Below are positions 10,449 through 20,577 of a stretch of DNA of 64,000 bases, piece by piece. Within the stretch, counting starts at the first letter, position 1. Each line of letters opens with the position of its first letter. Where the stretch lies: NCBI GenBank assembly GCA_033558025.1, contig JAUCEF010000009.1, positions 3,625,045 through 3,689,044 of the forward strand, written 5' to 3'. The notes below the pieces were generated by a model. That model worked only from the letters and a program-made list of their open reading frames with translations. It was not told the DNA's origin and ran no database searches. The stretch is from Phytophthora sp. 'mugwort' (Eukaryota; Oomycota; Peronosporomycetes; Peronosporales; Peronosporaceae). A program made the position numbers and the translations under genes.

Positions 10449-11982
10449 TTATGTGCGCCAGCTAATAGTCTGGCCTGCGGGACAATGCATCGGCAAGCAC
10501 GTTGAGCTTGCCAGGCTTGTACTCGACGCGGGAAGTTCTATTCCGTGAAGAAGGACATCCACCTCGCCATCCGTTGGGACAGATGGGGCGAATTCGTCGC
10601 CGTCCGGCAAGGATGTGTGATCCGTGTAAATCACCAAGGGCTGGGAGCCCAGGAAGATCACCCGGCTTGACAAGGGCGTACTTTATGGCCAGCCGCTCCT
10701 TGGCCTGAACGGGGTAGTTCCGTTCGGCAGCCTTGAGCTGCCTGAACTGAAACTATATCACTCGTCCACATCCTGCAGCATCGTTCTGCAGCAATACACA
10801 TCTGATTGCATAATCGGATGCATTGCAAACGACGCTAAACGGCTTCGTCACGTCCGGAAGTGCCAGGACAGGTGCCTTCTGAAGGCTTGCCTTGATATTG
10901 TCAATGGCTTCCTGGTGCTCACGCCCCCAGTGACAGTCGGTATCCTTTTTTAGAAGATCCGACAAGGGTCTTACCAGACCCGCATACCCTTCGCTGTACT
11001 TATACAGGTAGTTGGCTAAGCCCAGCCACTTCCTCAGGTCCTTCTGGGACCTTGGCTTTGGCCAAGCCGAAATGGCCTTGACCTTCTCGAGGTCGGATCG
11101 AACGCCGACGTTGCTAACGAAGCAACCGAAAACTTTGATCTCTTGCGCCGCGAAGACGCACTTGTCGATGTTGGCATAAAGCTTGTTCGCTTTCATGACC
11201 TCCAACACTCGACGGAGGTGCTCCAAATGCACCTCCATAGCCGTCTTGCCTCCCTCGGCACGGATATGGATGAAGATGTCGTCGAAGTACGACTGTGCGT
11301 ACGCACGCAGTGGTTTAAACAACTGCGTGGCCAGGAGGGTTGAACGTTGCCGGGGCATTAGACAGGCCATGTAGCATAACTAGCCACGCTGAGAGCATAC
11401 TGCTCGGGGTGCTCACTGCCGTGAGCGTGATGTCGCTCTCGCGCATCAGGATCTGGTAGTATCCGTCCGCCAGATCCAGGGCGCTGTATAACTCGCACCC
11501 GGTCATGTTGCTTAACAACACATCCTTTCGCGGGATGGGTGTCTGGGCCGGCACCGTTGCGCTGTTCAGCTTATTAAAAGCATGAACCAGACGCCACTTT
11601 CCGTTCGGCTTCCGAACGCAGAAGGTTGGCATCGAGTGCGGGGATTTCGATTCCCGCACCATGCCTGCCTTTAAGGCGAAGAAGGCATCAATGACCTCGC
11701 ACTGCTCTCGAGGCAGTGACCATTGTCTGGTGACACAATACTTTGCGCCCGGTACGAGATCAATCTCGTGCCTGATCCCACGATCCGGTGGGAGTTGAGA
11801 CGGTTGGACACCACGTCCTCGAACTCCTTCATCAAAGGATACACGGGATCCTTCGGGTTCTTGAGAATATCAGAACCCAAGCGCGAGGCAGACTGGGAGG
11901 GTAATGCCTCCAGGACGCCCTCGTCCATAACCGAGGAGGAAGTCAATTCCTCCGGAGTGGACTCTTGCTTCAAGAGTACCAC
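10449..11982 (-). pseudogene. Gypsy reverse transcriptase and RNase H, left element
   Basis: Minus-strand frames 11982-11671, 11662-11315, 11370-10753 and 10673-10449 line up as the lead-in, fingers and palm, thumb and connection, and RNase H. Motifs include [28 protein letters not shown] and LRKWLGLANYLYKYSEGYAG. The catalytic box is YFDD. The RNase H half is badly shifted (VIYTDHTSL still visible). The right element differs here by only a few codons, such as LGLANY against LDLANY. Confidence 0.8.
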
Positions 11983-12711
11983 CTCCGAGATCTCCCTAGC
12001 CTTCAGGTTGGCAGGAAATCTGTCGGTATCAATTTTTCGAGGTTCAGGAGCTCTGACACCTTGGGCAGCGGCTCTAGATGGATGCCGCCTGCCTTGCCCG
12101 ATTGCCGGTCTCGCCGTCGAGGATGTGATAACACCGTTTGACTGGCCGCGTCGGAAGAACCCGGGCCCTGAGTTCCGAGTCGCTTGAAGCGACTCCAGTC
12201 TGAAGTGACTTCAGACTCGACTTGCGGTGTAGACTCGCAGCCGCACGCTTTCCGTCTCCGAAATCGCTAGCACCGTCAAAGTATTACGCTGGTACTTTTT
12301 CAGATACGTCTCCTGCTTCTCCCAGAATTCGTGTTACTTCTTCAAAGCGGAAACGTAATACATCTCTTCGTCGCAGTCTTTTATAGCCTTTTTCCGACTT
12401 CCACGTGATGCTCCACTGGTGTGCTCACTGCTTTCATTTTCATCTGATATGTCGCCGACGGCAACCGTGACGTGGTACAGTAAACTCCCTCATCCGTCAC
12501 CCTCGTGGTACTCATCACTTTAGAGAGGGGCAAATGTTGGGATAGGTGTGTCATTTGGGCGGGAAAATGGCATCAAACGTGATGACAATGACGCAGCTGA
12601 TGCGGGCATCATCGCTAATCTCAAGAGCCGCTACAAGAGCAAGGCTATGAGGTGGGCAGTCACAAATGACGAGCTGGGTCTCTCCGGCCCGTACGACAGC
12701 GACTTCCGTCA

Positions 12712-12927
12712 ATGGCTCCAGTAAGCGTGGGCCAAGGTGACGCCGCAAACCATCGAAAATTGCTGGCACCATGTGTCGCACTCTATGTCGGCGACCTGGC
12801 CCTTGCATCCAACAACGACGAGCTGCTCCAGATGACGAAGAAGGCACTAAGTTCGAGATGCGGGACGTGGAAAAATACGAGCCAGAAGCGCTTCTCATTT
12901 GGCGCATGTCTGAGCTGTCGCTTAAAT
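12712..12927 (+). mobile_element. Copia reverse transcriptase scrap nested in the left Gypsy element
   Basis: A plus-strand frame, opposite to the host element, reads CVALYVGDLALASNNDELL and, after a shift, FEMRDVEKYEPEALLIWRM. This is the Copia catalytic region, where YVDD has become YVGD. About 200 bases are recognisable. The same scrap sits at the same place in the right element (26790-26960 on the minus strand). Confidence 0.7.
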
Positions 12928-13053
12928 AAACAAATTCTTCGCATTTGATAGGTATAGGTTGTTAGGGGGGGGGACGGATGAGGGGGTATTCTGTACTTCG
13001 TTACCACGTCTGTGGACGTCTCATTGACGACGTAAAAAACCTCAAGGACTTCG

Positions 13054-13325
13054 GTGGAACTTGGTTACCCACAAAAGAAGAAGCGCGTCCCGCCGCTTCT
13101 TCTTCAGTTGAAGTCTGGTGTGGAACAACGTTACCCATACAGGAAGCGCCTTTAGGGCCTCCCTCGCTAGTCTGGGTGACCTGGTGTTGAACAAGGTTAC
13201 CCAAACAGGAAGCGCATTTTGGCCTACCTCTCCAGTTTCAGTCTCGATGACCCGGTGTGGAACATGGCTACCCACACAGGAAGCGCATCGTGCATCTTCC
13301 TCGCTAGTTCAGTCTGGGTGACTTA
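13054..13325. repeat. Four-unit minisatellite, about 66-70 bp period, left arm
   Basis: Units begin TGGAAC, then reach GGTTACCCA and CAGGAAGCGC, and end with variants of GTCTGGGTGACCTGGTG. Starts are near 13058, 13120, 13186 and 13256. The copies differ from one another by 20-30 percent by eye, so the array is old. An identical array occurs in the right arm at 26390-26661. Confidence 0.7.
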
Positions 13326-13485
13326 GTCTCGGCCTTGGTTACCGACCTGGTCGGTGCCTTCTGGCACCGACACCCTTGAAGCCTTGGCTGCCAGTCTAGG
13401 TCCGGCGGGGGTCGAGGGCTATCCTGTTAGGACTGCCGTACTCGACCAGGTGCAGCTTCTGCTGCCACCGCTTCTAGGGTGTAGT

Positions 13486-13888
13486 TCAATACGTCGGCGG
13501 CTCTGCATCCCAGCTCCCCTTTCGGGCACCCAAGTTCCTGGCAGAGATGGGAACGTGATTCACCAATGCTCTGCCAGTAACTGCAGGCCTGCTGGCCCCA
13601 ACGAGTTTGTTTCGCCAATCGATACATGGCTCATATTTCTCGATCCAGGACGTACCCTGAATCAAGTCATACTTGTCCATCTCTAGGACAGTAAACTGCT
13701 CCATAATGTCGAAGTCCTCGAACTTCATAGCTAGATCCACATGGATCGTGGGAACGGTAATCACCGCCAGTTGTACCGATCCGTTCCCTTTGCTTTCTCG
13801 TAAAGCATCGGCCAACTTGTTGCTTTCTCCGCAACAGTCTGGCGGCGTGCTAAATTCTCTCCGAGTCCCGGAGTCTATTAAAGCTAGG
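13486..13888 (-). pseudogene. Gypsy aspartic protease, left element
   Basis: On the minus strand an active-site sequence ALIDSGTRREF occurs near 13875, followed in frame by VPTIHVDLAMKFEDFDIMEQ and LIQGTSWIEKYEPCIDWRNK. The D-S-G-T core is intact, unlike the truncated Gypsy element at 1-3257. The frame is open to 13486 and then closes before the reverse transcriptase, partly because of the inserted minisatellite and Copia scrap. Confidence 0.7.
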
Positions 13889-14010
13889 AAGGATTATATC
13901 CCCTCACACTTACGTATACTACTAGCAGCCCTACGCTGCCCTCCTTCGATTCGAGAGCGCAAAGACTCTCAGGGGCGCTGTCTCCATGGTGCATGCCAAC
14001 CGCGCACCGC

Positions 14011-15001
14011 TCACGAAGACTTAGATTCTCCCCAGTAGGGCACCCCGCCCCTACTGGTGTCCTGCGTTCCCCTGCCCATGGGGTTGCAGCCTTTGCCAGG
14101 GACCCTTGAGCGCGATGGGCTTGGGAGGGAACGTTTCCGTTGTTCCCCCGCAGGACAGGCACATGCCAGGTGCCCTAGCTTATCACAGCTATAGCAGCGA
14201 ATATGATGCTGCTCGGCGAGCCCAAGTTCCATCGGAACTGACCCGCTTGGGGCCCCGCGACTTGGTGTCGCAGCCCCTGGCCACATCGCCGCCGGCGTGC
14301 GCGCCTGGCGGTTGCTATACTCCTTTTGGAGGGCGACTTGGATCGCCTCTTCCAGAGTATTGGCCTGCACCCGAAATAGATGGGTGCGGGCCGGGCCTAC
14401 TCTTAGTCCGTCCATGAACACCGTCACCTTGATGTGTTCATGGAGTGGGTTTCTCACGAGGGATGCGGTGAGCTCCCGCATCTCCTGGATGTACTTGTGC
14501 AGCTCACGTCTTCCCTGTTTACATGACAGGAAGCGTAACCGCTGGCTGTACTCATAGTTCGCCGGGAGGAACGCGACTCTAAGCTATTCACGCAGCTGAG
14601 CCCAGGATGCGAAGCATCCAGGCGTTGTCGCTCCCCGCGTATACGCCCAACTCATTGCACGCCCGCTAAGGTTGGAGAGGGCGAAAGCCACTTGGAGGTG
14701 CTCCGGGGAGATGAGAGCCGCATCCATTGCGAGCTCTACTTCTCGCACCCAGAAGTGAAGGTTTTCACCTTCCTTCCTTTCATATGGGCTTACCTTCAAA
14801 GTCTTGGGGTAGACCGTTTTCGGCTCTGCGGCCGGAACCTGCAGGTTGCTCTTTAACATGTTCGATGAGCCCCCGCTCGACCTGCTCAGCTTGTGTTGAC
14901 GACGTCAAGCTGCGCAAGGCATCCATACCAAGATGCCAGTCATCTTACGCACAGACTTAAGCTGTGAGTCGTTCAGATGAGGAAACTCACGCCGGTCCAT
15001 G
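14011..15001 (-). pseudogene. Gypsy gag, left element
   Basis: The likely start is the ATG at 15001 on the minus strand (MDRREFPHLNDSQLKSVRKM), about 70 bases inside the 5' LTR. After a frameshift the capsid region continues at 14859-14584 (LHFWVREVELAMDA, LSGRAMSWAY). The 14481-14011 frame carries a zinc knuckle of the C-x2-C-x4-H-x4-C type, CYSCDKLGHLACAC. At least two frameshifts interrupt it. Confidence 0.8.
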
Positions 15002-15068
15002 TTGCTAGGACCCAGAGGTTTCAGGTAGTAACTCGCGTAGGCGTGGATTGACTATAAGTGCTACCAAG

Positions 15069-15415
15069 TGTGACGGGCACACAACACCTTGCGCACAGGA
15101 AGTGTGACTTCCGGAGTATACAAACTCTCAGTGAACGGCAGTTCACAAGTCCCTGGTCTAGGGGACTGTTACCAAAATTAGGTAGATGTAAGACTGAATA
15201 TATTTAAAAGTGACTCCTTTTAATGCGTCGACATACTAACCATAAGTCACCTATAAAGTACCCTAGATGTTATCCTATTAGGTGGTTCTGATGTCATTGT
15301 ACCATATGTGTGGTACCCATCCGTGACGTCATAGTGATGTTGGCTACATCAATTAGGGTACAAAGGTACACCATTCTGAAGTTTGGCTTAACACTCTCCA
15401 TCTAACCCCGTTACA
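15069..15415 (-). repeat. 5' LTR of left Gypsy element
   Basis: On the plus strand it runs from TGTGACGGGCAC to CCCCGTTACA, 347 bases. It is followed on the minus strand by the primer-binding area TTGGTAGCACTTATAG. It is almost identical to the 5' LTR of the right element (24300-24646, also 347 bases) except for its outer 20-25 bases. It is clearly more diverged from its own 3' LTR. Confidence 0.85.
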
Positions 15416-15451
15416 TATAACGTAACGCTTCGGGGCACGGTTACAAGGTCA

Positions 15452-16040
15452 ACACGCGTGTCTCTTCATTCATTCCGATAATAATAATATCACGAGCAAG
15501 CACGATGAAAACGGGACGGGAAAACGCGCTGGTGTTATTTGTTCGTTTCCTGACTGCAACCGTACGATGACGACGGGAAGGACCGCCAGTCACTTTGCGG
15601 CCAAGCACGGAGGCGGGGACTCTTGCATCGAGCACCGAGACATGTACGAACGCACCGTCGACGAGTCTTCTCTGCTGGTTACAGAGAACACAGCAACGCC
15701 TTCAATCGTGGCGCAGCTTCGGACCATCACGACGAGCCTGCAAGTCCTCGGGGAGCTGGTGAGAGCGATTGCGCGACCGGTGCCGCTCGCGGAAGATTCG
15801 CCATCGTCGGAAGAAGAAGGGCATTCCGAGCCAAGCGAGGAAGAAACCGAAGCGCCAGCTCGCGAGAAAACGCTGGACAGCCAAGTTGACGAATCGTCAG
15901 AGGAGGAGGGAGGGCAGGACGAAGAGACTACGCCACCGGCAGTACCGGCTCCCATGACAGCGAAGCGCCGCGCTTTTCTCTCTGCGTGTGGCCGACGATG
16001 CGGAGCAGAAGAAGAAGAAAGAAAAGCGACTGGCCACTGA
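15452..16040 (+). CDS. Zinc-finger ORF with acidic region, 5' end missing
   Basis: The frame is open from about 15452. The first ATG (15567) falls inside a zinc-finger-like motif, C-x4-C-x11-H-x4-H (CSFPDC ... SHFAAKH), so the true start must lie upstream. Upstream, however, the Gypsy LTR ends at 15415. Behind the finger is a short hydrophobic helix (LQVLGELVRAIARP), then a Glu/Ser-rich acidic stretch of about 60 residues, then a basic end. The finger recalls BED or C2H2 fingers of transposases or DNA-binding proteins; no catalytic domain follows. The gene may have lost its 5' part to the LTR insertion, or may be the N-terminal scrap of a transposase. Confidence 0.45.
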
Positions 16041-16254
16041 GATTAGAGGCCTCACTTAAGTACGCCTTTTTCATGGGTTCGTTTTGTCTCAGTGTACGCT
16101 TGGACATGTGGGTACAGCCGCGAGTTAGGGTACACTTTAGGTACAACATACGTTACGGGTACAGATCACGCATGTGGACAGTGCATATTATCGTTGCAGC
16201 ATACAAAAGGATCACGCTAATATGGCCTTTAGTAAGCATCTCCCTTATAATTTC

Positions 16255-16367
16255 TTTAAAACACGGTAGGTTCCAATCTAACGGGGCGAGTTTCCATTTG
16301 AGGTATCCAACGGACCCCAAACCAAATTATTTCTAGAATACGGACCCCGAAGCGGATTTTCCCTTAA
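16255..16367. repeat. 112-bp dispersed repeat, copy 1
   Basis: From TTCTTTAAAACACGGTAGG to GAAGCGGATTTTCCCT this matches 42893-43006 in the same orientation with about 12 differences. Flanks do not match. Its class is unknown; a MITE or an end of a larger element is possible. Confidence 0.75.
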
Positions 16368-16524
16368 ATTATAGAACGGTAAATGAACCAGTGGGCGGTG
16401 ACCCGGGGTTACCCCAACAACCCGGTGCTCAACTAAACTATTGAAAAGAATATTCTGCATAATAGATCGATAATAGTCTCTGCTGAAAGGTTCTGTAGGT
16501 GAGGGCCATGGTAGCCGGAGGGCT

Positions 16525-16690
16525 TACACTTTCTTCGGGTTATGTTTTCCGCTGGTGACGCCCGACGTGCTGCCGCTGCTGGAGACCGAGACGCCCGTCG
16601 TGCTGCTGCTGCTGCTAGAGACGTCGGTCGTGCTGCCGTTGCTGGAGATGCCCGTTGTGCTGCCGCTGGTGATGCTCGTCTTATTGAAGA
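16525..16690 (-). pseudogene. Relic of a Ser/Thr-rich C-terminal tail
   Basis: On the minus strand an open frame of about 55 codons reads TSITSGSTTGISSNGSTT, then a run of six Ser and SSSGSTSGVTSGKHNPKK before TAA. An in-frame TGA lies just upstream. Such tails are common at the C-terminus of oomycete cell-wall and secreted proteins (for example long elicitin-like proteins), where they are O-glycosylated. No globular domain remains. The plus strand looks like CTG-rich repeat DNA, so simple repeat expansion is the alternative. Confidence 0.35.
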
Positions 16691-16722
16691 CGACTAAAAT
16701 ACTTCAACGTAGTATTTTAGTC
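16691..16722. repeat. Perfect hairpin with AT-rich stem
   Basis: CGACTAAAATAC and GTATTTTAGTCG flank a short loop. The right half recurs at about 16759-16775 (GTAGTATTTTAGTCGG). It lies just upstream of the Ser/Thr-rich relic on its strand. Confidence 0.6.
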
Positions 16723-17128
16723 GGCTAAATATATTATGGTCTACTACATGTACTGTCCATGTAGTATTTTAGTCGGCATTGAAATATATTATATTTTATT
16801 AATCATTATGATTATATAAATGCAAGTATCCAACAAAAATAATATTGTTTCTGCTTCCGCTTTCTGCAAATAAAATAGTATCTTTTTTAAACACTACTTA
16901 TTAAAATGAGACGTAGAAACCTTTCGACTCGAGATTCTCGAAGGGATATTTGTTGCCCCCGATGAACGTCATAAATGCTTATCGTGCGCAACAGAGAAAT
17001 TTTTCCGGAACCTGCAGGCGCGCTCGGAGCGTACGAGTTTAGTGCAATGAGCTGGCGAAAATAATATTCTTTATCACCTCCAGGAGCTACCGATGCTGGC
17101 GCTGTTGTCAATTGTCCGAACCGTCGCG
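16723..17128. other. AT-rich intergenic region
   Basis: No gene is seen. It contains poly-A/T stretches and the second half of the preceding hairpin motif, and leads into the likely promoter of the secreted-protein gene. Confidence 0.5.
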
Positions 17129-17140
17129 CTCATTTCCAAA
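17129..17140 (+). promoter_or_regulatory. Inr-like core promoter element
   Basis: CTCATTTCCAAA fits most of the oomycete initiator consensus. It lies about 130 bases upstream of the ATG at 17272. Transcription probably starts here, but this is motif matching only. Confidence 0.45.
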
Positions 17141-17271
17141 AGCTCGCTGCTCCGAGAAGCCTCCTCACCATCGCGTTGCTCTTCGCACTTCCGGACGGAG
17201 TACTCAACGGCCCTGTAACCCACCAACGACGGCTAGTCTCCGCACTTCGCACTCACTTCTCCACCCGAAAG

Positions 17272-18093
17272 ATGCAACGCATCTGGCCGTCACTGGCAAT
17301 TCTATCTCTCTACGCGATTGTATCCAACGTCGCAGCCATACATCAGTCAAACTCAGCGATGATCACCGGCACTGACACAGTCCAAACTAACGCGCACGTC
17401 GTCAACGTGGATCCAAGCGGTATCGTGAACGGCCAGTTCGACGCGGTGCCGCCAATTACGAATGCATCGAGTCCCAACGACGTCGTGGACTGGCTTATCA
17501 CAATGGACGAGATCTTTTCTCGCGTGGCCACTGGCGGCTTGACTTCGCTTCCCCCGAACGGGTTCGCCGCCATCAAAACCATGGAAACCGAGATCACGGC
17601 CACCCCGAGTTTGCTCACCAACGCGCACGTGCTCAAGAGTCTGCTGCATGTGCTTCCGTCGCTCTGGTGCATCGGCTTCTGGTACAGACCAGTGAGCGAG
17701 TGGAAGACATACTTCGGCTGCGTATTCGGTAAGTCTGTTAGTGCTGCCAAGATTGCTCACGACGCTACTTGCTACGACGCGGCTGTGAACGCCACCTCGC
17801 AGATGATCCGTTTCACCAAGGACCAGGTCTTTTGGGACGGTGAAGACCACGGTGACACCGTGGTGCTGCAGGGGCAGAACAAAGACTACTTGGCCTTTCT
17901 GCCCGAATTGGTGAAGGTTTTGTCGAGGAAAGAAGATGTTACCCTCACAGAAGCGCAGATTCGCACATTCATGGCGACGAAGATGCCGTCCAAGACAGAA
18001 GGTATGAACACAGCGGTGGCGTTTCCAGTGTACGTGGACACCAGCATCTACAAAGCCTCGGACGCGGCCGAACTCGCCAAATTTATCTGTTGA
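17272..18093 (+). CDS. Putative secreted protein, four cysteines, family unknown
   Basis: The ORF is intact at 273 codons. I chose the ATG at 17272 because it is followed at once by a signal peptide (MQRIWPSLAILSLYAIVSNV, likely cleavage after residue 22, VAA|IHQ), and because the frame has no earlier ATG. The mature part is about 250 residues, with Cys at 133, 150, 167 and 273 (the last residue) and N-glycosylation sequons at NAS 64 and NAT 173. No further membrane segment, GPI signal, RxLR-dEER or LFLAK motif is present. TNAHV occurs twice (39-43 and 116-120). Two disulphides are likely. It should be exported to the apoplast or cell surface; function is unknown. It lies between two inverted Gypsy arms, in gene-poor DNA typical of oomycete secreted-protein genes. 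Confidence 0.75.
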   Translation: MQRIWPSLAILSLYAIVSNVAAIHQSNSAMITGTDTVQTNAHVVNVDPSGIVNGQFDAVPPITNASSPNDVVDWLITMDEIFSRVATGGLTSLPPNGFAAIKTMETEITATPSLLTNAHVLKSLLHVLPSLWCIGFWYRPVSEWKTYFGCVFGKSVSAAKIAHDATCYDAAVNATSQMIRFTKDQVFWDGEDHGDTVVLQGQNKDYLAFLPELVKVLSRKEDVTLTEAQIRTFMATKMPSKTEGMNTAVAFPVYVDTSIYKASDAAELAKFIC

Positions 18094-18390
18094 GCTAGCA
18101 GCTAGCGTTCATTCGCAACCTCCAGGTCGGCGTATCCAGTTAATTCTAGGCTGTAGCCGAGTCCTGGGAAAAACTATTGAAGTCCCATTCTTCGAAATCG
18201 AAAGGCAATCTCTATGCATAATATTTCTTTGTCCGTTTTTGTACGAATTTTGAATAATACTTGCCGTTAAACCTGGGTTTTGCTGACAATTGGACGAGTT
18301 TTGTCGACAAAATCCCATAGCATCATGCTATTACCGTGGCTGTATATGTGTACATGTACTAATACAGTATGTACCTGCTCACCAGGTAAT
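18094..18390. other. 3' flank of the secreted-protein gene
   Basis: No gene is seen. It ends at the 8-base target duplication of the hAT element. An inverted repeat GCTAGCAGCTAGC lies a few bases after the stop codon and might help 3' end formation. Confidence 0.4.
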
Positions 18391-20577
18391 CAGGGCCGCC
18401 GATTATGGCATGTATATGCATGTAGGACGAAGCAGCAAGATAAACAACGTCATGCAAGACGTACAACCAAGAACATCAATAATGACATTCATGACCAACA
18501 ACTCATACATAATGGAAAATGACAGATCATGCAAAGCTATATTTTGCTTAAATACGGAGGTTGTCGACCGTGCGTACATCCCGGTAGCTCGAGTTCTGAC
18601 GCAGGAACAGCATTTGCTCCAGCGTAGTTGGATGCAGACTGTTGCGTTCGTACCCGAACGTGACGCGAGCTTACTAAGGAACCGCTCCACCATATTGAGG
18701 TGGGAGGAACACTTCCAAGCAGAGCGTATTGCTGCTCCCGCTCGGCAAGCCGACGCGGCTTCCGCAGACGCTCTACGAAGGACCCCTCTCCTTCGCCATC
18801 AGGAGCTGAGTCGGGCGCGACTCCAACAGCAAGCGGGAGCAGGGCTGCCTTCTCTGCCCTTGTCAGCCGGCTAAACTTGCCACGCAGCACACGTACACAG
18901 CCAGGCTCGAAGTCTGGGCTGTGGACGATGTCAGCTTGCGGCCCTGCATATAACACATAAATAAATTAGCATACCTTGCCAAAACTCGCGTCGCACGCAG
19001 TTAACTTACCCGGATAAGTGTCGTACTCTGGCTTGGCATTGATGAGTCCGTCGAGCCACTCGCGAACGTCTAGCAGATCGACGTCGGTTCCATGGAGCGT
19101 CTTCGATACAGATTCAACGTCCTTTAGCTCCTTATAGAGAGAGCTCAGACACTGGTTGCAGGCCTGAGAGGGAATCAGGTGTTCGATATCGTCATCCGCC
19201 TTGTCAAGGTGCTCGAGCAGTTTAAAGTAGCGATGGAGTATCGAAAACATAGAGCTCCACCGGGTGTCTTGACGAATGACCGGTCGAAGGTCAGTTTTAA
19301 GGCTAAACTTTAACAAACACGTTTTACGGGGATAGAAATTAGTATCAATATTAGAAAATAACATAAACAGCACAAGATAAAAAAGGGTACCGCAACTTTG
19401 CCGACCGAGTTAGTGTCCGTAGCTTGATCATCAGGGCTTGCAATTCAGCAAGGTCGGTCTCGTGATCATGTAGCTGCTGCTACACTGCGCAGTTGAGCCG
19501 GTGTGATGCATACCCAATCAGGGGCATGCCGACTAGCGTAGACGACGGCTAACGCTGCAATTGTCTCCTACGCTAAAGACGCACTGGTCCAGCTGTTTGC
19601 CAAAGTCGCGAGGAAACATGTTAGCAAGGAATTCCCTATGAGCGACGGCGGATAGGTCGTCATCGGCATCATTTAGGAGAGGGGCCATGCATAGCAGCGG
19701 GGTTTCAACCTTGCCATTCACTTCGTAGCAAGCGAAGACTGCGATGTAATGCTCGGACAATGGGACCACCCATCCAGGATGAGGCCAAAGACGTCCGGCA
19801 TCTCGGAGGCGCCGACCTTTCCACTGCTAGCACGACCCCTTTCATTGTAACCCGCAGAGGCTCCACGCAGATGAGGTTCAGCTTGGTGTAGTTAATTACA
19901 GCGCAAAGTAAAAACACATTTAGAAACTGTTTCTTAAATCAAAAATAAAATAAAGAGACTAACGTACAGTCGAGTTGTGCAATTCTCGCAGAATGAAAAG
20001 GGCAGATTGGTCATGACGATCCAGAGCAGCCACCCGCACCCGTACAGCGTGTGAGGTCCGTCGCACGTAGCTCAGTAGAGACCCTGTCTTGCCCGTCGTG
20101 GCTTCGAGCATCTCCGCCTCAAAGGCGGGGTGCTCGCGTATCACGTGCTGCATGAGATTGGCGTGTCCGTTGCGGCGGGTCTGCTTCCGAAACGTACCGC
20201 AGCGACAACGGAAGTATTCGAGGATAACTTCATCGTAGTCGTCGCGGCACGGTTGGAAGTAGAACCCTGAAAACCTGGGCGGAAGTGAAGGCTGGGCGGG
20301 CGGGGCGCGAGACGAGGATGATTGCGTTGGTGCTTGCTGGGATGGAATGGAGGCGAGGCGGGAGGCTTGCAAAATCCATAATGATAGCTGTAGGTACCCG
20401 GTTGTGCTGGTAGGTTGCACGGTTGGTCAGGAAAGAACGACAAACCTGATGGATACATTATAATATTATGTAGGAAGTCCAGCATAAATTATGACATATC
20501 GTAGTCTTGGTGACATCCATTTATGTACGAAATGAATGATCATTATTGTTATGGCCATGTTAAGATCGGCAGCCCTG
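18391..20577 (-). mobile_element. hAT-family DNA transposon, complete boundaries
   Basis: The left end is CAGGGCCGCCGAT and the right end, read inward, is CAGGGCTGCCGAT: terminal inverted repeats of 13 bases with one mismatch and the CAGGG start typical of hAT elements. The flanking 8-mers are CAGGTAAT (18383-18390) and CAGGTAGT (20578-20585), an 8-base target duplication with one change, the size diagnostic for hAT. Inside is a decayed transposase on the minus strand. The element is 2187 bases long. Confidence 0.85.
18540..20485 (-). pseudogene. hAT transposase with BED-type zinc finger
   Basis: The minus strand has a BED-like finger at about 20230-20130 (YFRCRCGTFRKQ then HANLMQHVIREH). 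Further parts are INYTKLNLICVEPL near 19880, a catalytic-region piece with CVFSVGDNCSV near 19580, and VIRQDTRWSSMFSILHRYF at 19270. The C-terminal dimerisation region follows (PPTSNMVERFLSK, then in another frame LHPTTLEQMLFLRQNSSY). Possible introns lie at 19917-19970 and 18944-18974, the latter only 31 bases. Frameshifts in the C-terminal region indicate loss of function. Confidence 0.75.

Larger units (their letters stand above)
6705..15415 (-). mobile_element. Ty3/Gypsy element, left arm of a large inverted pair
   Basis: This is an 8.7 kb element on the minus strand with LTRs at both ends and gag, protease, reverse transcriptase, RNase H and integrase in Gypsy order. An opposite-strand reading frame lies between integrase and the 3' LTR. 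From about 7070 to about 15380 it is almost identical, in inverted orientation, to 32650-24335: coordinates of matching points sum to 39715 or 39717. The only length difference I found is a 2-base change in a G tract at about 12965. Coding is broken by frameshifts, mostly shared by both copies. Immediate flanks (TCCTT at 6700-6704, TATAA at 15416-15420) do not match each other. Confidence 0.9.

Noticed and set aside
13042..13275. Open frames in all directions across the minisatellite
   Set aside because: The frames come from the 66-70 bp repeat and its lack of stops, not from a gene.
13054..13325. CRISPR-like array
   Set aside because: The repeated unit has no constant repeat plus unique spacer structure, unit identity is low, and the context is a eukaryotic retrotransposon.
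6700..15420. Ordinary target duplication for the left Gypsy element
   Set aside because: TCCTT and TATAA do not match in either orientation; only the cross-element match TTATA/TATAA holds.
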